Counted from the first letter of the stretch, positions 1 through 6,298 are shown. The stretch: DNA of 6,697 nucleotides from Bacteriovoracaceae bacterium UBA6261 (GCA_002440825.1 DJVH01000050.1:1-6697), one strand, 5' to 3'. Notes: generated from the letters alone by a model not told the origin. Translations and numbers: made by a program.

Positions 1-563
1 GGATTGGCGCTAAGATTTTCTTTCTTCTCTTTTCTTCCAAAAACAAAATTTATCAATACATGTATGCAGATTATTTCTGGTTAGGTGGTGGATTTGTCTT
101 TTACGGTGGATTGATTTTTGGTTTGTTGTTTTATCTGATTTACAGTCTATATTTTAAAAAATTTGATTTTAAGAAAAGTTACTTGCTGGCACCTGGCTTG
201 ATTTTCGGTCATGCGATTGGAAGAGTCGGCTGTTTTCTCACAGGATGTTGCTACGGCTCGCAATGCGATCTTCCCTGGAAAGTTTTTATGGACGGATCTT
301 ACCGTCATCCAGTTCAACTTTACGAAGCTCTGGCTTTGTTTGCTCTTGGCTTTTACAGTCTGAAATGGGTTGAGCATGAAGAAGCTCACAAAAAAGTGCT
401 GAGCAATTATTTACTTTATTATTCATTGATCAGATTTGCCGTAGAGTTTTTCCGTGGGGATTTGATTCGTGGAATTTATTGGTTTTCACTTTCAACTTCG
501 CAGTTAGTGTCTGTGGCCCTTTTCGTTATTGCCGTTTTTCTAAAGCTTCGAGAACGAAATTAA
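1..563 (+). CDS. lgt: Prolipoprotein diacylglyceryl transferase (Lgt), 5'-truncated by the window edge
   Basis: Lgt is an inner-membrane enzyme that moves the diacylglyceryl group of phosphatidylglycerol onto the lipobox cysteine of prolipoproteins, the first step of lipoprotein maturation. The frame is open from base 3, so about 186 C-terminal residues are visible; the family usually has 260-290, so roughly the first 80-100 are missing. The ATG at 60 is an internal Met: the codons before it already read as Lgt (a GAK stretch, then a hydrophobic segment). Family marks are GGFVFYGGLI (about 84-113), HAIGRVGCFLTGCCYG (210-257) with the Lgt Arg at 222-224, RHPVQLYEA (303-329), RFAVEFFRGD (432-461) with the conserved Arg and Glu, and LSTSQ near the end. 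Several hydrophobic membrane segments are evident. The Asn and Glu of the E. coli GRIGN...GE core are both Cys here, a variant I recall from other Lgt proteins. No terminator hairpin is evident after the stop. The family call is secure. Confidence 0.95.
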   Translation, partial: IGAKIFFLLFSSKNKIYQYMYADYFWLGGGFVFYGGLIFGLLFYLIYSLYFKKFDFKKSYLLAPGLIFGHAIGRVGCFLTGCCYGSQCDLPWKVFMDGSYRHPVQLYEALALFALGFYSLKWVEHEEAHKKVLSNYLLYYSLIRFAVEFFRGDLIRGIYWFSLSTSQLVSVALFVIAVFLKLRERN

Positions 564-709
564 AGACGGGGTTTAATTATCAGCCTGCTTCCATAATTAG
601 TTGTAATTTAAGATCTTTAATCCCAGCCTTAGAAAAAATATAGGGTTCCACTCTTTTTTTATGTATGTGCTATAAAGCAGTCATTTTTAACAATCCAAAG
701 AGGTAGTAA
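564..709. other. Intergenic region between lgt and the lipoprotein gene
   Basis: This 146-base AT-rich gap has no credible ORF. It holds an A/T-only inverted repeat (TAATTAT at 574-580, ATAATTA at 593-599, 12-base spacer), an 8-base palindrome AAGATCTT at 610-617, and the promoter of the next gene near its right end. There is no G/C-rich hairpin followed by T residues after lgt, so lgt transcription may run into this gap. Confidence 0.5.
646..676 (+). promoter_or_regulatory. Probable sigma-70-like promoter of the lipoprotein gene (extended -10)
   Basis: TATAAA at 671-676 is preceded by TG plus one base (668-670), which is an extended -10 arrangement. The best -35 is TTCCAC at 646-651 with a long 19-base spacer, so the extended -10 probably carries most of the recognition. 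It lies 33 bases before the ATG. The ten bases TGTGCTATAA (666-675) recur exactly in the promoter of the Fe-S carrier gene at 6376-6385. Confidence 0.55.
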
Positions 710-1363
710 ATGAAGAGTTTAATGGCCCTTGCAGCCCTGTCACTTATGAGCGTTTCTTGTGTGAATCTGGAAGGAAATCTTAACGTTGAACAAATGCTGA
801 CTGCTAAAAAAAGAGGCGGTTTTCTTAACCTTAAAATGAAGACGGTTGAAATCCAGCCAGGCAGCTACCATGCTTCTTTAAAAGTAAACAATGCCAGCAG
901 TTTCACTCTTAAGTTGAAAGCAGATAAAGAAGGCGAAGCTGATATTCTTATTCCAATTAAATCGGAAACAAATTTTTCTATTCCTTCAAATGGAAACATT
1001 ATTATTCGTGGAAATCAAATTTCTCAGCCGTTCGATATTTCTGGAAATATTAAAACGACAGTAACGACTTCAGGAGTTGAGAGATCAACTGAAGATTGTA
1101 CATTTCAAAGAACAGAGAGATATTGTGATAGAATCTGTACTCCTCCAGCGACACCATACGGACCAGTTCATTGTACAGTTCAATGCCAAGACATCATTAC
1201 ATCATATCCAGGAACCAGATTTGTTGAATATCACTACAAATACACAGAAAGAAATTTAACAGCTGAACTGCTTGATGCTCAAAACAAAGCAGTGAAAGCG
1301 ACTTTCTCCGGAACAGATTACGATACAGATAGAATTTACGATTATTACGGCGAATGTAGATAA
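710..1363 (+). CDS. Predicted lipoprotein of unknown function with six further cysteines
   Basis: I do not recognise this 217-residue protein. The N-terminus reads as a lipoprotein signal peptide: Lys2, a hydrophobic stretch at 4-13, then SVSC with Cys17 as the likely lipidated residue. Ser at -3 is not the usual Leu/Val/Ile, so the lipobox is slightly irregular. Residues 20-115 alternate polar and hydrophobic residues (for example TVEIQPGSYHASLKV and DILIPI), suggesting a beta-rich fold. A compact cysteine region follows: Cys130, 139, 143, 155, 159, and a last one at 216, next to the C-terminus. Six cysteines in an exported protein could form three disulfides; two C-x3-C pairs (139/143 and 155/159) are regularly placed and metal binding is an alternative. 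Residues 204-214 are Tyr/Asp-rich. An AAAGAGG ribosome site (697-703) sits six bases before the ATG. It has its own promoter and terminator, so it is probably monocistronic. Its place after lgt may be chance, since Lgt serves all lipoproteins. Confidence 0.75.
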   Translation: MKSLMALAALSLMSVSCVNLEGNLNVEQMLTAKKRGGFLNLKMKTVEIQPGSYHASLKVNNASSFTLKLKADKEGEADILIPIKSETNFSIPSNGNIIIRGNQISQPFDISGNIKTTVTTSGVERSTEDCTFQRTERYCDRICTPPATPYGPVHCTVQCQDIITSYPGTRFVEYHYKYTERNLTAELLDAQNKAVKATFSGTDYDTDRIYDYYGECR

Positions 1364-1365
1364 TA

Positions 1366-1396
1366 AAAAAAAAGCCCTCTTAAAGAGGGCTTTTTT
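1366..1396. terminator. Bidirectional intrinsic terminator
   Basis: The core is AGCCCTCT (1373-1380) pairing with AGAGGGCT (1384-1391) around a three-base loop TAA. The A run on the left and the T run on the right extend the pairing and supply a U-tract in either direction. It ends the plus-strand lipoprotein gene and the convergent minus-strand ferredoxin gene. On the ferredoxin side the stop codon (1395-1397) already lies in the T run, so that mRNA has almost no separate 3' untranslated spacer before the hairpin. Confidence 0.93.
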
Positions 1397-1829
1397 ATTT
1401 TGATTCTTTTTCTTTAAGTTCTTCCAGTTTGTCTTCTTCTACGTATAGTTCAGAAAACAAAGTTTCGTGAGACCATGCTGTGAAAGCATCGTCATGCTCA
1501 TACATCATGATCGTTTCCCAAGGACAATCCTGGGTGCAGTTTTGACAACCAATACATCGGGCAAGGTCAATCTCAACGACCTGGCCAAATTGTGGGTTTT
1601 CGGGGTTTGGACCAGGAACTAATTCAATAGAATCAACCGGGCATCCCTGAATACAAACTTCACAGCCAGTACATCCTGATTGGTGAACCACGGCTAAAAG
1701 CTTAGGTGGTTTTTTCCCTTTGCGCTTTGGTTTCAGACGAGCCGTATGAAACGGATTTTCAACAATGATTGTTTCATTGTCGTCCTGATTGTTATCTTGT
1801 GTATTTTCTGTTGAATTATCAGTACTCAT
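1395..1829 (-). CDS. 2x[4Fe-4S] dicluster ferredoxin
   Basis: This is a 144-residue soluble electron-transfer protein. Two complete CxxCxxCxxxCP motifs are visible: Cys53, 56, 59, 63 followed by PVDSI, and Cys92, 95, 98, 102 followed by PWETI. Each should bind one [4Fe-4S] cluster in the bacterial 8Fe ferredoxin fold; the 28 residues between the motifs carry a Pro-rich loop (about 72-79). It is longer than a minimal 55-80-residue ferredoxin. The first 20 residues are Asp/Asn/Gln/Thr-rich and look disordered, a basic patch follows (RLKPKRKGKK, 31-40), and the last 25 residues are acidic and probably helical. No signal peptide or membrane segment is seen, so it should be cytoplasmic. The bases just before the ATG are A-rich with no clear Shine-Dalgarno. 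It diverges from icmF and converges on the lipoprotein gene, so no redox partner is encoded beside it. The fold is certain; the physiological partner is unknown. Confidence 0.9.
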   Translation of the reverse strand: MSTDNSTENTQDNNQDDNETIIVENPFHTARLKPKRKGKKPPKLLAVVHQSGCTGCEVCIQGCPVDSIELVPGPNPENPQFGQVVEIDLARCIGCQNCTQDCPWETIMMYEHDDAFTAWSHETLFSELYVEEDKLEELKEKESK

Positions 1830-1997
1830 TTTTTTAATTTTTAAGCAGGACTTTATAGTGCTTTTGGCAAACCAATATCACTAAAAGTATGTTAATAACT
1901 ACATCAAATTATAACTCAAACTCCTCTTTCTTGCTAATAGATTTACCAGGAATTAAAGTGATTGGGTTTATTACACATTAAAACTATAGGTCTCTTT
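1830..1997. promoter_or_regulatory. Divergent regulatory region between the ferredoxin gene and icmF
   Basis: This gap must hold promoters for both genes. On the minus strand TATAAA (complement of 1852-1857) lies 22 bases before the ferredoxin ATG, with no good -35. On the plus strand TTGCTA (1931-1936), 17 bases, then TAAAGT (1954-1959) is a weak possible icmF promoter. An imperfect inverted repeat at 1887-1902 (GTA, one base, GTTA, one base, TAAC, TAC) lies between them and could be an operator. No cobalamin-riboswitch features are evident, and the space is short for one. All of these individual sites are low confidence. Confidence 0.35.
1988..1990 (+). promoter_or_regulatory. Ribosome binding site that fixes the icmF start
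   Basis: AGG at 1988-1990 (in context TAGGT) lies seven bases before the ATG at 1998. The in-frame TTG at 1962 would add 12 residues that do not resemble the start of the B12 domain, whereas MKKLRFVTAAS is the expected beginning of that domain. Confidence 0.6.
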
Positions 1998-4900
1998 ATG
2001 AAAAAACTACGATTTGTCACAGCAGCAAGCCTATTCGACGGGCACGACGTTTCGGTCAACATCATGCGAAGAATGCTTCAAGCTAAAGGGGTAGAGGTTA
2101 TCCATCTAGGGCACAACCGCTCTGCTCAGGAAGTTGTGGATGCGGCCATCCAGGAAGATGTCCACGGCGTAGCTCTGAGCTCTTATCAGGGTGGGCATAT
2201 GGAATATTTCACTTATATCCGCGAGCTGCTCGATAATGCCGGTGCTAAAAATATTAAAATTTTCGGTGGTGGCGGCGGTGTTATCACTCCAAGTGAAATT
2301 AAGGAACTTCAGAAAAGAGGAATAACGAGAGTTTATTCTCCACAAGATGGCATGGAAATTGGTCTTAACGGTATTATCGACGACATGATTGACAAGGCCA
2401 GTGCTTCAACGCTTGATGGTGTAGACTTTTCTAAATTTGACGTTAAGAAGCTCGATAAAAGACAAGTTTCCAAAGTCATTACGGCTATAGAAGACAATGG
2501 TGAAATTCCAGTTAAGTTCACTCCTGGCAATGTTCCGGTTCTGGGAATTACCGGAACAGGTGGTGCAGGGAAATCTTCGTTGATCGATGAAATGCTCTTG
2601 AGATTTTATCGCCATTCTCCAAACTGTAAAATTGCTCTCATCTCTGTAGATCCAACAAAGAAAAAAACTTCCGGCGCTCTTCTCGGTGACCGCATTCGTT
2701 TAGGCAGTGCGAGTTTTTCTAATTTTTATATCCGTTCTCTTGCAACAAGAAATTCGAATACAGAATTATCACCACACATCAAAGACGTTGTCTCCTTCAT
2801 GAAGTCTCAGGATTTCGATCTGATACTTGTAGAAACTTCTGGTATTGGTCAGGCTTCTGACGAAATCACAAAAGTTGCAGACAAATGCATTTATGTCATG
2901 ACTCCAGAGTACGGAGCAGCTACTCAGCTTGAAAAAATCGAAATGCTTGAAGCAGCTGATTTTATCGTTCTTAATAAATTCGAAAAACCACGCTCAGAAG
3001 ATGCTCTTCGCGATATCAGAAAGCAGTGGAGAAGAAACCATAATCTCTTTGCGGGACACCCTGGGGCTCCAGAAGACAACGATCTTCCGGTTTATGGAAC
3101 AATGGCGAGTCAGTTTAACGATGTAGGTGTGAACGCTCTTTTCTTTGACATCGTAAAAACACTTAATTTAAAAACTGAAAATCTTGATTCAGTAAAAAAA
3201 GATAAAGCGCCGTCTGAAAAGAAAAGAATTATTGCTCCGGAACGTTCTCTTTACTTAAGAGACATTGCCGGAACAGTACGTGAATACAATCGCAAAGCCG
3301 TAGAAAATGCAGAGAAACTAAAAGACTATGAAGCACTTTTAATTGCGTCTAATCTTCTTTCCGGCAACAAGGACCTGACCGAAAAGCTGGCTGAAGTGAA
3401 GGCTTCTCTTCCTGAGGAAGTCTTTGCTGAATTAAAAACCTTTGAAGATACAATTGCTCAATACAATTCGGGCACTTTCTCTTATTTTGTCCGCGGAAAA
3501 GAAATCAAAGTAAAGACGAAGTATGAATCACTTTCTCACAACATGATTTCAAAAGTCGCATATCCGACATTCCACTCTCAGACAGAAAAATACAGATTCA
3601 TCAAAAATGCAAACTTACCTGGACACTTCCCGTTTGCCTCAGGAATTTTTCCTTTCAAGCGTGCGGATGAAGATCCAAAAAGAATGTTTGCAGGAGAAGG
3701 CGGACCACTCAGAACCAATAAGCGCTTTCATTATCTCTCAAAGGATGACAAAGCAAAACGTCTTTCGACGGCATTCGACTCTGTAACTCTTTACGGAGAA
3801 GACCCTGATACTCGCCCAGACATATTCGGAAAAATCGGCGAGGCAGGTGTTTCAATTGCCACACTCGATGACATGGAAGATTTATACCGCGGTTTCAGCC
3901 TCGTCGATCCATACACTTCTGTTTCAATGACAATCAACGGGCCAGCTCCGATCATTCTTGCGTTGTTTATGAATACGGCCATGAAACAAGCTCTTTCAGG
4001 AGATGATTTCTGGAACGAAGAAAAACGCGTAGAAGTCATGAGACAAGTTCGTGGAACAGTTCAAGCAGACATCTTAAAAGAAGATCAGGCTCAAAATACC
4101 TGCATTTTCTCTCTGGAGTTTGCGTTAAAAATGATGGGAGATATCCAGGAATACTTCTGTAGAAATGCTATTAAAAATTATTACTCAGTTTCTATTTCGG
4201 GTTATCACATTGCAGAGGCAGGAGCGAATCCAATTTCACAGATGGCCTTTACGCTTTCTAACGGTTTTACATTTGTTGAATATTACCTGAGCCGTGGAAT
4301 GAAGATCGATGATTTCTGCGGAAATCTTTCATATTTCTTCTCAAACGGTCTGGATCCTGAGTACACAGTAATGGGACGAGTGGCCCGCAAAATCTGGGCG
4401 GTCACATTAAGAGACAAATACGGTGCGAACGAAAAGTCTCAGCAATTTAAATATCACGTTCAAACTTCAGGACGTTCACTGCACGCGCAGGAAATCGACT
4501 TCAACGACATCAGAACAACTCTGCAGGCGTTCCTGGCCCTTTCAGACAACTGCAACTCCCTTCATACCAATGCTTACGATGAAGCGATTACAACGCCAAC
4601 TGAAGAGTCGGTAAGACGTGCGATGGCGATTCAGATGATTATCAATCGCGAATTCGGTATGAACAAAACGGACAATCCAATTCAAGGTGCCTACATCGTT
4701 GAAGAACTTTCTGCGATTGTTGAGGAACAAGTACTCAGAGAATTTGAAAATATTTCTGATAAAGGCGGTGTCCTTGGTGCGATGGAATCCATGTATCAGC
4801 GTTCAAAAATTCAAGAAGAGTCACTTTATTACGAGACACTAAAAGACTCAGGCGAGTTTCCGATTATCGGAGTAAATACTTATATCGCTCCAAACATCAA

Positions 4901-5153
4901 AGAACAGATGTCGAAAGAAATTGAGATTTCACGTTGTACTGATGATGAAAAAATGGATCAGATTAACCGTTTGAACGAATTCAAAAAGAGAAACAGCGAT
5001 AAATCTGAAGCAGCTTTAAAACGTCTTAAAGAAGTTGCTCTTACAAATGGCAATATTTTTGAAGAGCTTCTTCACACTGTAAATTATGCTTCTCTAGGAC
5101 AAATCACCAACCTGCTTTATCAAGTCGGTGGTAAATACAGAAGGAACATGTAA
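1998..5153 (+). CDS. icmF: Fused isobutyryl-CoA mutase IcmF (B12 domain, MeaI-type GTPase, mutase domain)
   Basis: IcmF is a cytoplasmic adenosylcobalamin enzyme that interconverts isobutyryl-CoA and n-butyryl-CoA and carries its own G-protein chaperone. The 1051-residue product shows the family order. Residues 1-130 are the B12-binding domain: DGHD (14-17) with His16 as lower cobalt ligand, SSYQGGH (61-67), then a Gly-rich run (90-94). Residues 175-390 are the MeaI-type GTPase: Walker A GTGGAGKS (186-193), GDRIRL (230-235), VETSGIGQ (278-285), MTPEYGAA (301-308) and base-recognition NKFE (326-329). A charged linker follows at about 390-520. Residues 520-1051 are the substrate domain, with FPFKR (551-555), RMFAGEGGP (562-570), RLSTAFDSVTLYGEDPD (588-604), SVSMTINGPAP (641-651), ISGYH (733-737, active-site His737) and NSLHTNAYDEA (853-863). 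Phe551 and Gln699 occupy the positions of Tyr89 and Arg207 of methylmalonyl-CoA mutase, which favours the isobutyryl/butyryl substrate. Length is near the usual 1080-1090. The reading frame is intact, and the adenosyltransferase gene follows with a one-base overlap. Confidence 0.96.
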   Translation: MKKLRFVTAASLFDGHDVSVNIMRRMLQAKGVEVIHLGHNRSAQEVVDAAIQEDVHGVALSSYQGGHMEYFTYIRELLDNAGAKNIKIFGGGGGVITPSEIKELQKRGITRVYSPQDGMEIGLNGIIDDMIDKASASTLDGVDFSKFDVKKLDKRQVSKVITAIEDNGEIPVKFTPGNVPVLGITGTGGAGKSSLIDEMLLRFYRHSPNCKIALISVDPTKKKTSGALLGDRIRLGSASFSNFYIRSLATRNSNTELSPHIKDVVSFMKSQDFDLILVETSGIGQASDEITKVADKCIYVMTPEYGAATQLEKIEMLEAADFIVLNKFEKPRSEDALRDIRKQWRRNHNLFAGHPGAPEDNDLPVYGTMASQFNDVGVNALFFDIVKTLNLKTENLDSVKKDKAPSEKKRIIAPERSLYLRDIAGTVREYNRKAVENAEKLKDYEALLIASNLLSGNKDLTEKLAEVKASLPEEVFAELKTFEDTIAQYNSGTFSYFVRGKEIKVKTKYESLSHNMISKVAYPTFHSQTEKYRFIKNANLPGHFPFASGIFPFKRADEDPKRMFAGEGGPLRTNKRFHYLSKDDKAKRLSTAFDSVTLYGEDPDTRPDIFGKIGEAGVSIATLDDMEDLYRGFSLVDPYTSVSMTINGPAPIILALFMNTAMKQALSGDDFWNEEKRVEVMRQVRGTVQADILKEDQAQNTCIFSLEFALKMMGDIQEYFCRNAIKNYYSVSISGYHIAEAGANPISQMAFTLSNGFTFVEYYLSRGMKIDDFCGNLSYFFSNGLDPEYTVMGRVARKIWAVTLRDKYGANEKSQQFKYHVQTSGRSLHAQEIDFNDIRTTLQAFLALSDNCNSLHTNAYDEAITTPTEESVRRAMAIQMIINREFGMNKTDNPIQGAYIVEELSAIVEEQVLREFENISDKGGVLGAMESMYQRSKIQEESLYYETLKDSGEFPIIGVNTYIAPNIKEQMSKEIEISRCTDDEKMDQINRLNEFKKRNSDKSEAALKRLKEVALTNGNIFEELLHTVNYASLGQITNLLYQVGGKYRRNM

Positions 5154-5716
5154 TGAGCAAAGTCTACACTCGCACAGGAGACAACGGGACGACGGCCTTA
5201 ATCGGCGGGTCTCGCATTAAAAAATGTGATCCTCGCATTCATCTTTATGGCGAGGTAGATGAACTCAATTCACAAATAGGAATGGGCGTCGCTTTTCTGG
5301 ATGCCACTTATGACAAAACTTTGTTGCATGAAATCCAGTCTGCTCTCTTTGATCTGGGAAGTAATCTCGCCTGTGAGAAAGAGAAAAGAATGCAGTTTAA
5401 ACTTCCGCAGCTAAAAGAAAGTTTAATTACAAGGCTCGAAAAAGAAATTGATCAAATCGATATCAAACTTGAACCTCTAAAAACGTTTGTTTTACCTGGA
5501 GGCACGAAGGAAGCTTCAGCTTTTCATCTTTGTAGAACTGTTTGCAGAAGAGTAGAACGCCAAATGGTAGATTTTGAAACTCAGCACCCTGGAGAAATTC
5601 CAGCGAGCGCCCAGATTTTTATAAACAGATTGTCAGATTATTTTTTTATGCTTTCACGTGAATTGAACGCACTTAAAAAAGTTGAAGAAATAAAGTGGAT
5701 TCCAGCGAAAGACTAA
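5153..5716 (+). CDS. pduO: PduO-type ATP:cob(I)alamin adenosyltransferase
   Basis: This 187-residue cytoplasmic enzyme transfers the adenosyl group of ATP to cob(I)alamin, making the adenosylcobalamin used by IcmF. All PduO/MMAB-type signatures are present: YTRTGDNGTT (5-14) in the N-terminal ATP loop, YGEVDELNS (32-40), FVLPGG (112-117), RTVCRRVER (128-136) and NRLSDYFFMLSR (158-169). Length and the predicted five-helix bundle match the family. The Arg128/Arg132 pair, Asp36 and Phe112 match residues known in PduO enzymes to bind ATP and to displace the lower ligand of cobalamin. The ATG shares its A with the icmF TAA stop (TAATG), and AAGGA (5141-5145) lies inside the end of icmF, so the pair should be translationally coupled and co-transcribed. 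Dedicated pairing with IcmF is inferred from this overlap. In humans the equivalent is MMAB, which loads methylmalonyl-CoA mutase. The gene ends directly against the stop codon of the convergent FHA gene. Confidence 0.96.
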   Translation: MSKVYTRTGDNGTTALIGGSRIKKCDPRIHLYGEVDELNSQIGMGVAFLDATYDKTLLHEIQSALFDLGSNLACEKEKRMQFKLPQLKESLITRLEKEIDQIDIKLEPLKTFVLPGGTKEASAFHLCRTVCRRVERQMVDFETQHPGEIPASAQIFINRLSDYFFMLSRELNALKKVEEIKWIPAKD

Positions 5717-6298
5717 TTATTTTTTCTTCTTTCCTAAATCCAGTTTTAACATTTTGGTTTGACCGCTGCTTTCTTCTGCCTCGATGATGTTTTCATCACT
5801 ACGTCCGGTCCAGTTGGCCTGTTGAAGTCTTTTCTTCTTTAAATCTTTATTGAGAACCACGGATTTGCGTTCAGCCGCTTTTTTAACGGCCTCTTTAACG
5901 GCTAGATCTCCCCGCACGATCGAGTTAGTTTGACTCAAAGTTCCTACGACCAGAGTTTCATCTTCATTTTGCAGCGTTTTTCCAATGGCCAGTCGTTCTT
6001 TGCTTGAAAGGCTTTTTTCGTCAATGCTCACCCAAGTGTTACCAAGCTTAAGCTTGTCATTGAGTTTCACGATGGTTTTAGTGATCTGACTATTGTTAAG
6101 AAATGAGCCATTAGTTGATCCCAGGTCGGTGAAAAGGAGCTGTCCCTGAGGGGTCATTTCAAATGTTCCATGCTTACCACTCATTTGCTTGTCTTCAATT
6201 TTAAGATCGCAGCTGCTTGATCTTCCAACAGTGGTTTTACCAAGCAATGGAAAATCAACAGATTGATTTTCAGTTTTAAAGATCAACACAACCGGCAT
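5717..6298 (-). CDS. Small FHA-domain protein
   Basis: This 193-residue protein has an N-terminal forkhead-associated domain, a phosphothreonine-peptide binding module, at about 5-95. The phosphopeptide-contact signature is complete: GR (Arg26), SGKH (Ser40, His43) and LGSTNG (59-64, Asn63), followed by the usual strand pair to about residue 94. From 100 to 193 no domain is recognised: the tail is polar, Lys-rich at 151-157, acidic at 168-177 and ends in four lysines. It looks partly helical or disordered. No signal peptide or membrane segment is seen. AAGGA (complement of 6305-6309) lies six bases before the ATG, a good ribosome site. No Ser/Thr kinase or phosphatase gene is in the window, so its phospho-partner cannot be named. 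The stop codon abuts that of the adenosyltransferase gene. The domain call is secure; the role (signalling scaffold or regulator) is open. Confidence 0.9.
   Translation of the reverse strand: MPVVLIFKTENQSVDFPLLGKTTVGRSSSCDLKIEDKQMSGKHGTFEMTPQGQLLFTDLGSTNGSFLNNSQITKTIVKLNDKLKLGNTWVSIDEKSLSSKERLAIGKTLQNEDETLVVGTLSQTNSIVRGDLAVKEAVKKAAERKSVVLNKDLKKKRLQQANWTGRSDENIIEAEESSGQTKMLKLDLGKKKK

Noticed and set aside
60..62. ATG at 60 as the start of lgt
   Set aside because: The frame is open to the left edge and those codons already read as Lgt sequence; the family needs about 80-100 more residues upstream.
574..599. TAATTAT/ATAATTA inverted repeat as the lgt terminator
   Set aside because: The stem is A/T only with a 12-base loop and no T run after it, so it would not work as an intrinsic terminator.
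1077..1259. Short ORF in another frame inside the lipoprotein gene, and similar antisense ORFs within icmF and lgt
   Set aside because: They lie wholly inside well-supported genes and their translations show no domain-like composition.
1962..1964. TTG at 1962 as the icmF start
   Set aside because: It adds 12 residues unlike a B12-domain start. The ATG at 1998 has an AGG ribosome site seven bases upstream and begins with the expected strand.
1830..1997. Cobalamin riboswitch ahead of icmF
   Set aside because: The gap is short for one and I find no B12-box-like conserved element or multi-helix layout; the genes also use, rather than make or import, the cofactor.
5684..5729. GAAGAAA/TTTCTTC pairing as a terminator after the adenosyltransferase gene
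   Set aside because: Seven weak pairs around a 32-base loop are not a convincing hairpin.
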